Source: Demequina pelophila
GTDB lineage: Bacteria > Actinomycetota > Actinomycetes > Actinomycetales > Demequinaceae
Length of the DNA stretch: 64,000 nt
Reading direction: 5' to 3'
NCBI RefSeq assembly: GCF_000971175.1
Contig: NZ_BBLY01000001.1
Coordinates: 979,709 to 1,043,708, forward strand
Part shown: positions 1-8,398 of the stretch, piece by piece
Layout of the letters: the number at the start of each line of letters is the position of its first letter
How positions within the stretch are numbered: position 1 is the first letter of the stretch
Translations under genes and position numbers: made by a program
Notes under the pieces: generated by a model
Databases searched by the model: none
Seen by the model: only the letters and a program-made list of their open reading frames with translations
Told to the model about the DNA's origin: nothing

Positions 1-843
1 CGCCCCCAGGTGGTCGTGCCGTGCGAGCCCGACGAGGCGATGATCGCGGCGGCCGTCGAGGCCGCCACGGGGGCCGATGCGGTGGTCGCCGTCGTGGGCG
101 ACCGCATCGAGCTGGTGGGCGAGGGGAAGTCGACGGCCACCCTCGAGCTGGTGGGCGCCCAGGTCGCCCTGCTCGACGCGCTCGAGCGCACCGGCACGCC
201 GGTGATCGTGGTCGTCGTGGCCTCGAAGCCGCTGGTGCTCCCCCCGTCCGCGCACCGCGCGGCCGCGATCGTGTGGGCCGCCAACCCCGGCATGCAGGGC
301 GGCACCGCGGTGGCCGAGCTGCTGCTGGGCCGCATCGAGCCGTCCGGCCGCCTGCCCATCTCCTTCGCCCGCCACGCCGGCCAGCAGCCCACTTACTACA
401 ACCAGATCGACGCCCAGCACGGCACGCGCTACGCGGACCTCACGCAGCGTCCCGCGTGGGTGTTCGGCGAGGGGCTGTCGTACACGACCATCGAGTACTC
501 GGACGCGCGCCTCGCGGCGACGGACCTGGGGATGGACGACGCCGTCGAGGCGACGGTCACGCTCACCAACACCGGCGACCGGCCCGCCCTCGAGACGGTG
601 CAGCTGTACATCCGCGACGTCACCACGTCCGCGACGTGGGCCGACCGCGAGCTCAAGGCGGTCGCTCACGTGACCGTCGAGCCCGGCCAGTCCGTCGACG
701 CCACCGTGACCGTGCCGGTCGCGGAGTGCTCGATCGTCAACGCGCGGGGCGAGCGCGTGGTGGAGCCCGGCGCGTTCCAGGCGCTCATCGGTCCGTCCTC
801 CCGCCGCGACCAGCTCCTCGCCGCGGACTTCACCGTCGCCTGA
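1..843 (+). CDS. Glycoside hydrolase family 3 beta-glucosidase, C-terminal part (5' truncated by window)
   Basis: The frame is open from the first base, so the N-terminal catalytic barrel lies outside the window. What remains is the GH3 C-terminal alpha/beta sandwich (vvAVVGDR, AANPGMQGGTAVAELLLG, PSGRLPISF) and a fibronectin III-like domain (VTLTNTGDRPALETVQLYIRD) that ends the protein. GH3 enzymes release terminal glucose or xylose from oligosaccharides; the exact substrate cannot be read from this part. The motif order and the FGEGLSYT segment before the Fn3 domain are typical of bacterial beta-glucosidases. An MFS permease gene follows after 23 bp and could take up the product, which is inference. 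Confidence 0.9.
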   Translation, partial: RPQVVVPCEPDEAMIAAAVEAATGADAVVAVVGDRIELVGEGKSTATLELVGAQVALLDALERTGTPVIVVVVASKPLVLPPSAHRAAAIVWAANPGMQGGTAVAELLLGRIEPSGRLPISFARHAGQQPTYYNQIDAQHGTRYADLTQRPAWVFGEGLSYTTIEYSDARLAATDLGMDDAVEATVTLTNTGDRPALETVQLYIRDVTTSATWADRELKAVAHVTVEPGQSVDATVTVPVAECSIVNARGERVVEPGAFQALIGPSSRRDQLLAADFTVA

Positions 844-854
844 GCACGTGCCCG

Positions 855-860
855 TAGCCT
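855..860 (+). promoter_or_regulatory. Putative -10 hexamer of a leaderless transcript (MFS gene)
   Basis: TAGCCT lies 6 nt before the ATG with no Shine-Dalgarno between them. This spacing places the likely transcription start at or next to the start codon. The same arrangement recurs at many genes here. Confidence 0.45.
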
Positions 861-866
861 GAGCCC

Positions 867-2303
867 ATGACCGCCGTCCCCGCGGCCTCCGGCCCCGCGT
901 CGGGCCCGTCCACGTCGCCCCCGAGGCGCCTGCGACGGGCCCGGCTGGGCGTGGCCCTGCTGTTCCTCACCAACGCCATCGCGTACGCCAACCTGGTGCC
1001 CCGGCTGCCCCAGGTGCGCGTCGACCTGGGGCTCAGCTACACGCAGTTCGGCCTCGCGATCGCCATGATGCCGGTGGGCGCCCTGGTGCTCGGGCTCAGC
1101 GCGGGGGCGCTGCTGCGTCGATTCCAGTCCGCGCGCGTGGGCACGGCCGGCATGATCGCGATCGCAGCCGCCGTGGTCGTGGCGGGCCTCGCGCCGAACG
1201 GCTGGGTCTTCGCGGGGGCGCTGTTCTTCGCGGGCGCCTTCGACGCCGTCGCCGACGTGGCCCAGAACGCGCACGGCCTGCGCGTCCAGCGCGGGTACGG
1301 GCGCTCGATCCTCAACGGGATGCACGGCATCTGGTCGATCGGCGCCGTCGCCGGCGGACTCATGGGCGGCGCGGCCGCCGGGCTGGGGATCCCGCTGTCG
1401 TGGCACCTGCTGGGCGTCGCCGTCCTCGTCGCCGTCGTGGTGCTGGTGGGACACCCGATGCTGCTGACAGGGCCGGACCCGCGCACGGACGCCGCGGCGC
1501 CCGACGAGCGCACCCCCGATGCCCCCGCCACCGGCGCTCCCACCGCAGAGGCTCCCGCCCCCGATGCGCCCCACCACAGCGTGCCCAACCCCGACGAGCT
1601 CACCCACGATTCGTCGGGCTCCCTCGCCGACGCCCCCGCCGTCGCCGCCCCGCACGTCTCCACCCAGCACACAGCCGACCCCACAACCGCCCACGGCGCC
1701 ACGGCGCGCCCAGGCGTCGCGGGCCGCACGTGGCTCACCCTGGTCGCCCTCGGAGTCATCGCGATGTCCGGCACCTGGGTCGAGGACGCGGGAGCCACGT
1801 GGGGTGCGAGCTACCTGGGCGACGAGCTGGGCGCCGGCGCCACCCTCGCCGCGCTGGGATTCGTGGCGCTGCAGCTGTTCCAGTTCGTGGGCCGCATCAC
1901 GGGCGACCGGATGGTCGACCGCTGGGGGCAGCGGGCGGTGGCACGCACGGGCGCCGCGATCGGCCTGCTCGGCATGGGCACCGCGCTCGCCCTCCCGACC
2001 GTCCCGGGCACCATCCTGGGCTTCGGAGCGGCGGGCTTCGGCGTCGCCACCCTCATCCCGTCCGCCATGGCCGTCGCCGACGAGCTACCAGGCTTCAAGC
2101 ACGGCGCCGCGCTGACCTACCTGGGCTGGCTGCTGCGCGCGAGCTTCCTGGTCTCTCCGCCGTTGGTGGGGCTGCTCGCGGACTCCTTCTCCATCCGCGT
2201 CGGCCTCGCGCTGATGCCCGTCTCCGCGGTGATGGTGCTGCTGCTCGCGCGCGTGCTCACCCCCAAGGCGCTCACCCTCGCCGCGCACGGCGGCGCTCAG
2301 TGA
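867..2303 (+). CDS. MFS transporter with long low-complexity central loop
   Basis: This 478-residue membrane protein has two sets of hydrophobic helices, as in the major facilitator superfamily. The first half contains motifs such as LPQVRVDLGLSYTQFG and NGMHGIWSIGA, which resemble FucP/YbjJ-like sugar or drug permeases. The two halves are joined by an unusually long hydrophilic Ala/Pro/Thr-rich loop at about residues 205-285. No RBS precedes the ATG, but a TAGCCT hexamer 6 nt upstream suggests a leaderless mRNA. The stop codon overlaps the next gene's GTG. The substrate is unknown; the neighbouring GH3 gene makes a sugar plausible, but this is inference. Confidence 0.85.
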   Translation: MTAVPAASGPASGPSTSPPRRLRRARLGVALLFLTNAIAYANLVPRLPQVRVDLGLSYTQFGLAIAMMPVGALVLGLSAGALLRRFQSARVGTAGMIAIAAAVVVAGLAPNGWVFAGALFFAGAFDAVADVAQNAHGLRVQRGYGRSILNGMHGIWSIGAVAGGLMGGAAAGLGIPLSWHLLGVAVLVAVVVLVGHPMLLTGPDPRTDAAAPDERTPDAPATGAPTAEAPAPDAPHHSVPNPDELTHDSSGSLADAPAVAAPHVSTQHTADPTTAHGATARPGVAGRTWLTLVALGVIAMSGTWVEDAGATWGASYLGDELGAGATLAALGFVALQLFQFVGRITGDRMVDRWGQRAVARTGAAIGLLGMGTALALPTVPGTILGFGAAGFGVATLIPSAMAVADELPGFKHGAALTYLGWLLRASFLVSPPLVGLLADSFSIRVGLALMPVSAVMVLLLARVLTPKALTLAAHGGAQ

Positions 2304-3112
2304 ACCTGCGGTGGCGCCCGCGCCGACTCCCGACCCGCGTGGAGACCGCGGACACCTTCGCCAAGCACCGCCCGGACGCCCCGGCCGGGTTCTTCGAGGC
2401 CGAGGCCGCAGGCCTGCGCTGGCTCGCGGCGGCGGGCGGCGCCCGCACCGTCGCCGTCGCCTCGGTGGCGCACGAGAGCATCGTCCTCGAGCGCATCGTC
2501 CCCGCCCACCCCACCCCCGCGGCGGCCCACGCGCTCGGCCGCGACCTGGCCCGCACCCACGCCGCGGGCGCGCCCGCGTGGGGCGCCCGGCCGGACGGCT
2601 GGGACGGCCCCCTGTTCATCGGCGAGCGGGGCATGCCGGCCACCACCGCATCGTCCTGGGGCGCGTTCTACGCCCAGGCGCGGGTCCTCTCGTTCCTGCC
2701 GCCCGCGCTCGAGGCGGGCTTCCTCACCGCGCGCGAGGCCGCGCGCGTGCGCGAGGCGTGCGCGCGCATCGGCGCCGGCGACCTGGACGACGACGCGCCG
2801 CCCGCCCGCATCCACGGCGACCTGTGGGCGGGCAACCTGCTGTTCGACGCGCGCGGGGCGGTCCTCATCGACCCGGCCGCGCACGGCGGCCACCCCGAGA
2901 CGGACCTGGCGATGCTCGCGCTGTTCGGCGCCCCGCACCTCGACGCGATCCTCGCCGGCTACGCCGAGGCCGCGCCGCTGCGGCCCGGGTGGCGCGACCG
3001 CCTCCCCCTCCACCAGCTCCACCCGCTCGCGGTCCACGCCGCCGGTCAGGGCCGCCACTACGGCGTGGCCCTGGCCGATGCGGCGGCCCGGGTCCTCGCG
3101 CTGCCCGCCTGA
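2300..3112 (+). CDS. Fructosamine kinase / ketosamine-3-kinase family phosphotransferase
   Basis: This 270-residue protein starts at a GTG that overlaps the upstream TGA. It shows the phosphotransferase fold of fructosamine-3-kinases: an N-terminal lobe around FFEAEAAGLRWL, the catalytic loop HGDLWAGNLLF at about residue 173, and the metal-binding segment LIDPAAHGGHPETDLAML. Relatives phosphorylate ketoamines formed when sugars glycate lysines, which leads to deglycation. Length is close to that of other bacterial members (about 260-290 residues). Translational coupling to the MFS gene suggests co-expression. An aminoglycoside-type phosphotransferase role is possible but less likely given the HGDLWxGN motif. 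Confidence 0.85.
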   Translation: MNLRWRPRRLPTRVETADTFAKHRPDAPAGFFEAEAAGLRWLAAAGGARTVAVASVAHESIVLERIVPAHPTPAAAHALGRDLARTHAAGAPAWGARPDGWDGPLFIGERGMPATTASSWGAFYAQARVLSFLPPALEAGFLTAREAARVREACARIGAGDLDDDAPPARIHGDLWAGNLLFDARGAVLIDPAAHGGHPETDLAMLALFGAPHLDAILAGYAEAAPLRPGWRDRLPLHQLHPLAVHAAGQGRHYGVALADAAARVLALPA

Positions 3113-3147
3113 GCGTCGGGACACCTGAGCGTCGGGCCGCCCGAGCG

Positions 3148-4788
3148 TCAGGCTGGCGAGCGCTCCCCCGCCACCAGTTCGCGCGCGTGCGCGACCGCCT
3201 CGGCGAGGTCGTCGTAGACGTGGTTCTCGTGGCCCAGGGCGCCGCGCACCCCGGCGTGCTCGACCAGCCGCTCGTGCCGATCCTGGACGCCCTTGACCAG
3301 CACGGTGACGCCGCGGCGCTCGAGGCCCGCGATGAGCTCGGCGAGCACCTGCGCACCGGTCGCGTCGAGCAGTTGAAGCTGCGACATGCGCAGGATCACC
3401 ACGCGCACGCCGTCGATCCGCGCGACCCGGTCGAGGACCCGCTGCGCGTCGCCGAAGAACAACGCGCCGTCGAGGCGGAGCACCGCGATGCGGTCGTCGC
3501 CGGGCGCCACCGGCCCCGCGAGCTCCTCGCGGTGCACGCCTCCGGAGCTCGCGAGCTGGCGCAGCGCGAACAGCGCGGCCACCGCGATGCCGATCGCGAC
3601 GGCGTAGATGAGGTCCACGGTCACCGTGATGATCGCCGTGATGACGAAGATGACGGCGTCCGAGCGCGAGCTGCGCAGGATCGCCCGCACCGTGCGACCG
3701 TGGACCATGGTCGCGGCGGTCACCATGAGCACGCCGGACAGCGCCGCGAGCGGGATATGCGCCACGACGCCCGAGGCGATCATCACGATCGCCAGCAGCA
3801 CCAGCGCGTGCGTGACCGCGGCGAGGCGCGTGCGGCCGCCCGAGCGCAGGTTGACCGCGGTGCGCGCGATCGCGCCCGTGGCGGGCATGCCGCCGAAGAC
3901 GCCCGCGGCCATCGAGGCGAGGCCCTGGCCCACGAGCTCGCGGTCGGGGTCGTAGGCGCCGGTGTCAGAGTGCGACGCGGCGACGCGGGCGGACAGGAGC
4001 GACTCGATCGCGGCGAGGGCCGCGACCGTGAGCGCGGGCAGGATCAGCGGGGTGAGCCCGTCGAGGGTGATCGCCGGGAGCGCGGGCATGGGCAGGCCCG
4101 CCGGCAGCTCGCCGATGTCCGCGATGTCGTTGGGGATGAGGCTCGTGGCGATCGAGGCGAGCGCGATCGCGATCACGGAGCCGGGCACCGCGCGCGTGAG
4201 GCGCGGCACGAGCAGCATGACGGCCGCGACGCCCGCGACGACGGCGAGCGTGGGCCAGGCCGCGGCCCAGTCGGCGGTGGCGATCGCCTGGCCGGCCGCG
4301 GCGATCGCGTTGCCGTGGAGGGACCCGGAGTCGATGCCCAGGGCCGCCGGGATCTGCTGGAGCCCGATGATCACCGCGATGCCCAACGTGAAGCCCTCGA
4401 GCACCGGCCACGGGATGAGGCCCACGAGGCGACCCAGCCGTGCCACGCCGGCGAGCACCACGAAGATGCCCGCGAGCACGCTCACCAGGGCCAGCGCCCC
4501 CAGGCCTCGCTCGGCGAGGATGGGCGCGAGCACCACGACCATCGCGCCCGTGGGGCCGGAGACCTGGACGTGCGAGCCGCCGAAGACCGCGGCGACCACG
4601 CCGGCGACGATCGCCGTGATGAGGCCCGCCTCGGCGCCCGCGCCGGAGGACACGCCGAACGCGAGCGCGAGCGGCAGCGCGACGATGCCCACGGTCAGGC
4701 CGGCGAGCAGGTCGCCGCGCCACGTGCGCGGCAGGTCGGCATAGTCGCGGCGGCCGGGCAGGAGGCCGCGCAGTCCGGTGGCGGTCAT
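3148..4788 (-). CDS. SulP family inorganic anion transporter with STAS domain
   Basis: The 546-residue product begins at an ATG overlapping the stop of the upstream ArsR gene (ATGA). About 10-12 hydrophobic segments follow an N-terminal LPGRRDYADLPRTWRGDLLAGLTVGIVALPLALAF segment, given here in outline, which is typical of SulP/SLC26. The C-terminal 110 residues form a STAS domain (IAVLRLDGALFFGDA, VVILRMSQLQLLDATGAQVL). SulP proteins move sulfate, bicarbonate or other anions across the inner membrane. Adjacent position and overlap with an ArsR repressor suggest regulated expression. Substrate cannot be decided from sequence alone. Confidence 0.9.
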   Translation of the reverse strand: MTATGLRGLLPGRRDYADLPRTWRGDLLAGLTVGIVALPLALAFGVSSGAGAEAGLITAIVAGVVAAVFGGSHVQVSGPTGAMVVVLAPILAERGLGALALVSVLAGIFVVLAGVARLGRLVGLIPWPVLEGFTLGIAVIIGLQQIPAALGIDSGSLHGNAIAAAGQAIATADWAAAWPTLAVVAGVAAVMLLVPRLTRAVPGSVIAIALASIATSLIPNDIADIGELPAGLPMPALPAITLDGLTPLILPALTVAALAAIESLLSARVAASHSDTGAYDPDRELVGQGLASMAAGVFGGMPATGAIARTAVNLRSGGRTRLAAVTHALVLLAIVMIASGVVAHIPLAALSGVLMVTAATMVHGRTVRAILRSSRSDAVIFVITAIITVTVDLIYAVAIGIAVAALFALRQLASSGGVHREELAGPVAPGDDRIAVLRLDGALFFGDAQRVLDRVARIDGVRVVILRMSQLQLLDATGAQVLAELIAGLERRGVTVLVKGVQDRHERLVEHAGVRGALGHENHVYDDLAEAVAHARELVAGERSPA

Positions 4789-5150
4789 CGGGCCGCCTCC
4801 TCGGCGAGGAGGTCCGCCTCGCGGGCGAAGACGTCCGCCTGGTCGCGGCGGGTGTCGAGCACGTCCCTCAGGACGATGCGCGCCGCACCAAGCAGGTCCG
4901 CCACGCTCGCGTGGGCGAGCCGGTAGGTCACCTGACTGCCGCTGCGCTCCGAGGCGACAAGCCCGGCGCCGCGCAGCACCCGCAGGTGCTGCGACAGGTG
5001 CGAGGCCTCCAACCCGGTCTGGTCGAGCATCTCCGAGACGCCCAGCGCGCCGTGCTCGGCGAGCAGCTCGAGCACCCGGATCCGCACGGGGTGCGCCAAT
5101 CCTTTGAACAGCTCCGACTTGACCTCGTTCAACGGACGCCCGGAGTCCAT
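4785..5150 (-). CDS. ArsR family transcriptional regulator
   Basis: A 121-residue winged-helix protein with the ArsR core HPVRIRVLELLAEHG, recognition helix EASHLSQHLRVLRGAGLV and wing SGSQVTYRL. The start was chosen at the ATG preceded by GGGAGGG; longer upstream readings lack a better RBS. The ELCVCDL-type metal site of classic ArsR/SmtB sensors is absent (the region reads ALGVSEMLDQTG, without cysteines), so it may not sense metal. It overlaps the SulP gene by 4 nt and is probably transcribed with it. A dyad just upstream is a candidate autoregulatory operator. Confidence 0.9.
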   Translation of the reverse strand: MDSGRPLNEVKSELFKGLAHPVRIRVLELLAEHGALGVSEMLDQTGLEASHLSQHLRVLRGAGLVASERSGSQVTYRLAHASVADLLGAARIVLRDVLDTRRDQADVFAREADLLAEEAAR

Positions 5151-5458
5151 GGGCCACCCTCCCGCTTTTGATGACTTGATGGAATCATCATATGGAGGCC
5201 GCGGGACCATCACCCCTGACGTCCGGCCCAGGTGAGGCGGCAAGCCACCCGCGACCGCCGGCACCGCACCCGGACCAATCCACCGGGCCCGGCCTGACCC
5301 GGCCCCGCGCATCGTCCGCCGGCACCGCGCCGGCCTCCTCGATCCCTGCCGACCCCGCGCATCGTCCCTCCGGAATATCCCCGCACCCCTGGCGCTTATT
5401 ACATGCATACGCATATATTTGAAGGGCGGGGCACCTCGCCCCGCACGGAGGAGGCACC
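5151..5458. other. Divergent intergenic region between the arsR-sulP and monooxygenase operons
   Basis: About 308 bp with no convincing gene. A short rightward open frame of 76 codons at 5192-5422 has no RBS and the composition of non-coding DNA. The region holds a dyad next to the arsR start, two copies of the dispersed 9-mer GCATCGTCC (5309 and 5359), and an AT-rich patch at 5396-5420 containing TATATT (5414-5419), a likely -10 for the rightward operon. ATGC(ATAC)GCAT in the same patch could bind the MarR protein. Confidence 0.5.
5169..5190. promoter_or_regulatory. Candidate ArsR operator
   Basis: Inverted repeat TGATGA-N10-TCATCA lies 19 bp upstream of the arsR start codon in an AT-rich island. 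ArsR-type repressors commonly bind such dyads over their own promoter. Assignment is by position only. Confidence 0.4.
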
Positions 5459-6643
5459 ATGCAGTTCGGCATCATGTCCGTCTCGGACATCACCCGCGAC
5501 CCGGTCAGCGGCTACACCCCCTCGGAGAAGGAGCGCATCGACGCGATCGTGCGCATCGCGGTGCACGCCGAGGAGGTGGGCCTGGACGTCTTCGCGATCG
5601 GTGAGCACCACAACCCGCCGTTCTTCTCCTCTTCCCCCACCACGCTGCTCGCGCACATCGGCGCACTCACCGAGCGCCTCATCCTCACGACCTCCACGAC
5701 GCTCATCACCACGAACGACCCGGTCCGCCTGGCCGAGGAATACGCGATGCTCCAGCACCTGGTGGGCGGCCGCATGGACCTCATGCTGGGCCGCGGCAAC
5801 ACCGCGCCGGTGTACCCGTGGTTCGGCCAGGACATCCGCCAGGGCCTGCCGCTCGCGCTCGAGAACTACAACCTCCTGCACCGCCTGTGGCGCGAGGACG
5901 TGGTCGACTGGGAGGGCCAGTTCCGCACCCCGCTGCAGGGCTTCACCTCGACGCCGCGCCCGCTCGACGACACCCCGCCGTTCGTGTGGCACGGCTCGAT
6001 CCGCACCCCCGAGATCGCCGAGCAGGCCGCGTTCTACGGCAACGGCTACTTCGCCAACAACATCTTCTGGCCCAAGGAGCACTACCAGCGGCTCATCCGC
6101 TTCTACCGCCAGCGCTTCGAGCACTATGGCCACGGGCCGCAGAAGAAGGCGATCGTCGGGCTCGGCGGCCAGGCCTTCCTCGCGGAGAACAGCCAGGACG
6201 CGCACGCCCAGTTCCGGCCCTACTTCAACGAGGCGCCGGTGTACGGCCACGGCCCGTCCATGGAGGACTTCGAGGAGATGACCCCCCTGTCGGTGGGAAG
6301 CCCGCAGGAGGTCATCGACAAGACCCTCACCTTCCGCGAGGCGTTCGGCGACTACCAGCGCCAGATGTTCCTCATCGACCATGCCGGCCTCCCCGTCGAC
6401 ACCGTGCTCAAGCAGCTCGACCTGCTGGGCGAGCGGGTGGTGCCGGTGCTGCGCGAGGAGCTCGCCGCGCGCCGCGACCCCGAGGCCGCCGAGCCGCCCA
6501 CGCACGCGAGCCTCGTCAAGGCGAAGTACGGCGACGCCGAGCCGCGCCAGCCGCGCCCCAACGCCAACCGGGGCGACAACGTCACCGGCGGCTCTCCCTA
6601 CCAGGACTCGGAGGCCGAGGTCTCCGCGTACCCGGCGCCGTGA
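5459..6643 (+). CDS. LLM-class flavin-dependent monooxygenase (CE1758-like)
   Basis: A 394-residue luciferase-like monooxygenase with an N-terminal MQFGIMSVSDIT strand, GEHHNPPFFSSSP, LITTNDPVRLAEEYAMLQHL and GGRMDLMLGRGN, all typical of bacterial LLM TIM barrels that use reduced FMN (or F420) to oxidise small molecules. The close match in gene order to the CE1758-type LLM with a CE1759-type FMN reductase supports FMN. The ATG follows a GGAGGAGG Shine-Dalgarno. The C-terminal 45 residues are charged and probably disordered. Substrate is unknown. The gene's TGA overlaps the GTG of a MarR regulator. Confidence 0.9.
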   Translation: MQFGIMSVSDITRDPVSGYTPSEKERIDAIVRIAVHAEEVGLDVFAIGEHHNPPFFSSSPTTLLAHIGALTERLILTTSTTLITTNDPVRLAEEYAMLQHLVGGRMDLMLGRGNTAPVYPWFGQDIRQGLPLALENYNLLHRLWREDVVDWEGQFRTPLQGFTSTPRPLDDTPPFVWHGSIRTPEIAEQAAFYGNGYFANNIFWPKEHYQRLIRFYRQRFEHYGHGPQKKAIVGLGGQAFLAENSQDAHAQFRPYFNEAPVYGHGPSMEDFEEMTPLSVGSPQEVIDKTLTFREAFGDYQRQMFLIDHAGLPVDTVLKQLDLLGERVVPVLREELAARRDPEAAEPPTHASLVKAKYGDAEPRQPRPNANRGDNVTGGSPYQDSEAEVSAYPAP

Positions 6644-7206
6644 GCGCGCCCGTGACGCCGGCGGCGCCGGACGCGCAGATCGCGGGGGCGCCGGCGCCTG
6701 CCGCCAGCCGCCGCACCCGCACGGTCCTCGCGAACGATGCGTGGGAGTCCCTCCTCGCGGCCCACACCCACCTGATGCGCCGCTTCGGCGCGGAGGACAT
6801 GTGGTCCGAGGTCTCCATGCGCGAGTACGACGTGCTCTACACGCTGGCCAAGCGCGACGAGCCGCAGCGCATCTCCGAGCTGGGCAAGCACGTCATGCTG
6901 AGCCAGCCCGCCCTGTCCCGGCTGGTCGAGCGCCTGGTCGAGCGCGGCCTGGTGGGCCGCTGCGCGGACCCCCGCGACGCCCGCGCGGCCCACGTCTCGC
7001 TCACCGAGGCGGGGCGCGCGCTGCAGCGGCGCATCGGCCTCGCGCACGGCCGCTCGGTCGCGGCCGCCATGACCGCGGCGCTGACCGACGAGGAGCTCGC
7101 CCTCCTCGAGTCTCTCAACCGCAGGCTCGCGGCCTCGACCCCGTCCTCGGCGCCAGCGCCCTCCCCGGCCACCATGCCCACCCCGACCCCTCAGGAGCCC
7201 TCGTGA
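6640..7206 (+). CDS. MarR family transcriptional regulator
   Basis: The 188-residue product has the MarR winged helix: EYDVLYTLAKRDEP, RISELGKHVMLSQPALSRLV (recognition helix) and a wing DPRDARAAHVSLTEAG. Both ends are extended by Ala/Pro-rich tails of about 25 residues. It starts at a GTG overlapping the monooxygenase stop and ends overlapping the reductase start, so it is co-translated in the operon it probably controls. MarR proteins usually repress and are released by phenolics or oxidants; the ligand here is unknown. Confidence 0.9.
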   Translation: MSAPVTPAAPDAQIAGAPAPAASRRTRTVLANDAWESLLAAHTHLMRRFGAEDMWSEVSMREYDVLYTLAKRDEPQRISELGKHVMLSQPALSRLVERLVERGLVGRCADPRDARAAHVSLTEAGRALQRRIGLAHGRSVAAAMTAALTDEELALLESLNRRLAASTPSSAPAPSPATMPTPTPQEPS

Positions 7207-7907
7207 CCGACTTCCGCCTCGTCGTCGTGAGCGCCGGCGTGTCCGACCCGTCCTCGACCCGCCTGCTCGCGGACCGCGCCACCCAGCGAGTGAGCGCACT
7301 CGCTCGCGAGCGTGGTCACGCCGTCTCCGTGACCACGGTCGACCTCCGCGAGCTCCTTCCGGAGCTTCCCGCGGCCCTGTCGAGCCAGCTCCTGGGCCCG
7401 CGCTTCACGCAAGCGGTCGACGCCCTGGTCGCCGCCGACGCCCTCGTCGTGGCCACGCCCGTATACAAGGCGGGCGCCTCGGGGCTGTTCACCAGCTTCT
7501 TCCAGGTGCTCGACAACGACCTCCTCATCGGCAGGCCCGTGATCCTCGCCGCGACCGCCGGCACCGCCCGGCACGCCCTCGTGGTCGACGAGGAGATGCG
7601 CGCCCTCTTCGCCTACCTGCGGACCCTCCCCGTGCCCACGAGCCTGTTCGCCTCCACCGAGGACTGGACCGACAAGGCCCTGGGCCAGCGCATCGACCGC
7701 GCCGCGCGCGAGCTTGTCCTGCTCATGGATTCCGGCTTCGCACGCGCGGTGAGGGACGATGCATGGGGCAGCTACCAGCACACCTACGGTTCCGCCGGGG
7801 GCACCGAGCTGGGGATCGACCTCGACTCCGACATGATGCGTCTCGCCACCGGCGGGTCTCTCCGTTCGGGGGACGACGACCCGTTCGATCCGCGGGGGCC
7901 GGCGTGA
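7203..7907 (+). CDS. NADPH-dependent FMN reductase partnering the LLM monooxygenase (CE1759-like)
   Basis: A 234-residue flavodoxin-like reductase. The N-terminus LVVVSAGVSDPSSTRLLADR is the FMN phosphate-binding loop, and ADALVVATPVYKAGASGLF is the characteristic second motif of NADPH-dependent FMN reductases. It would supply reduced FMN to the monooxygenase two genes upstream, matching the known LLM/reductase pairs of actinobacteria. The C-terminal segment GTELGIDLDSDMMRL and an acidic tail are additions also seen in this subfamily. The GTG start overlaps the MarR stop. Confidence 0.9.
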   Translation: MTDFRLVVVSAGVSDPSSTRLLADRATQRVSALARERGHAVSVTTVDLRELLPELPAALSSQLLGPRFTQAVDALVAADALVVATPVYKAGASGLFTSFFQVLDNDLLIGRPVILAATAGTARHALVVDEEMRALFAYLRTLPVPTSLFASTEDWTDKALGQRIDRAARELVLLMDSGFARAVRDDAWGSYQHTYGSAGGTELGIDLDSDMMRLATGGSLRSGDDDPFDPRGPA

Positions 7908-8308
7908 CCGGCGACGGAGCGGCCTCCGCCGCGGGCGACGGCGCGGCGAGTGCGCCGGCCGACGGCGCGGCGAGTGCGCCGGCCGACGGCGCCGCCGGCG
8001 CGAACGAATACGGAACCCGCGCGGTCGAGGTGGTCCGCAACGCCGAGCGCGGCCGCTACGAACTGCTCGTCGACCACGCGCTCGCGGGCTTCGCCGACTT
8101 CCGACTGCGCAAGGGGCGCATCGTCTTCACGCACACGGAGGTGGACGACGCCTACGGCGGCCAGGGCCTGGGCCGACGCCTCGCGGGAGACACCCTGGCG
8201 GACGCGGCACGTCGCGGCGAGCGCATCGTCCCCCGCTGCCCCTTCATGGCGCGCTACCTGCGCCGCAACGAGGTCCCCAACGCGGAGGTCGACTGGCCGG
8301 AGGACTGA
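7904..8308 (+). CDS. GNAT (YidJ/NATD1-type) N-acetyltransferase
   Basis: The 134-residue product carries a small GNAT domain of the NATD1 kind: RYELLVDHALAGFADFRLRKGRIVFTHTEVDDAYGGQGLGRRL (shown only in outline), with acetyl-CoA loop GGQGLGRRL and the terminal CPFMARYLRRN motif. These proteins are about 90-100 residues; here a 40-residue Ala-rich N-terminus is added, built from an eight-residue repeat DGAASAPA. It is the last gene of the operon, starting at a GTG overlapping the reductase stop. Its acetyl acceptor is unknown. Confidence 0.85.
   Translation: MTGDGAASAAGDGAASAPADGAASAPADGAAGANEYGTRAVEVVRNAERGRYELLVDHALAGFADFRLRKGRIVFTHTEVDDAYGGQGLGRRLAGDTLADAARRGERIVPRCPFMARYLRRNEVPNAEVDWPED
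7937..7984 (+). repeat. Perfect 24-bp tandem duplication inside the GNAT gene
   Basis: Two identical 24-bp units (7937-7960 and 7961-7984) encode DGAASAPA twice; a degraded third unit follows and a related one precedes. The unit length keeps the frame, so copy number could vary without disrupting the enzyme. Confidence 0.85.
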
Positions 8309-8329
8309 ATCGGCCCACCACCCCGCGCG

Positions 8330-8385
8330 CCTCGCGCCCTCGCCACCTCGCCAGCTCGCTCCGCCTCGCGCCCTCGCCACCTCGC
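8330..8385 (+). repeat. 22-bp direct repeat pair in intergenic DNA
   Basis: An identical C-rich 22-mer beginning CCTCGCGCCCTCGCC occurs at 8330-8351 and 8364-8385, just after the GNAT gene. No coding role is visible. Confidence 0.7.
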
Positions 8386-8398
8386 GCCCCCTGCCGTC

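Noticed and set aside
2311-4926. An 871-codon rightward open frame
   Set aside because: It covers the fructosamine kinase, SulP and part of the ArsR genes in other frames, is Arg/His-rich, and has no motifs; a shadow of high GC content.
5192-5422. A 76-codon rightward open frame in the divergent region
   Set aside because: No RBS, low-complexity Pro/Ala/Ser, and it overlaps the promoter patch.
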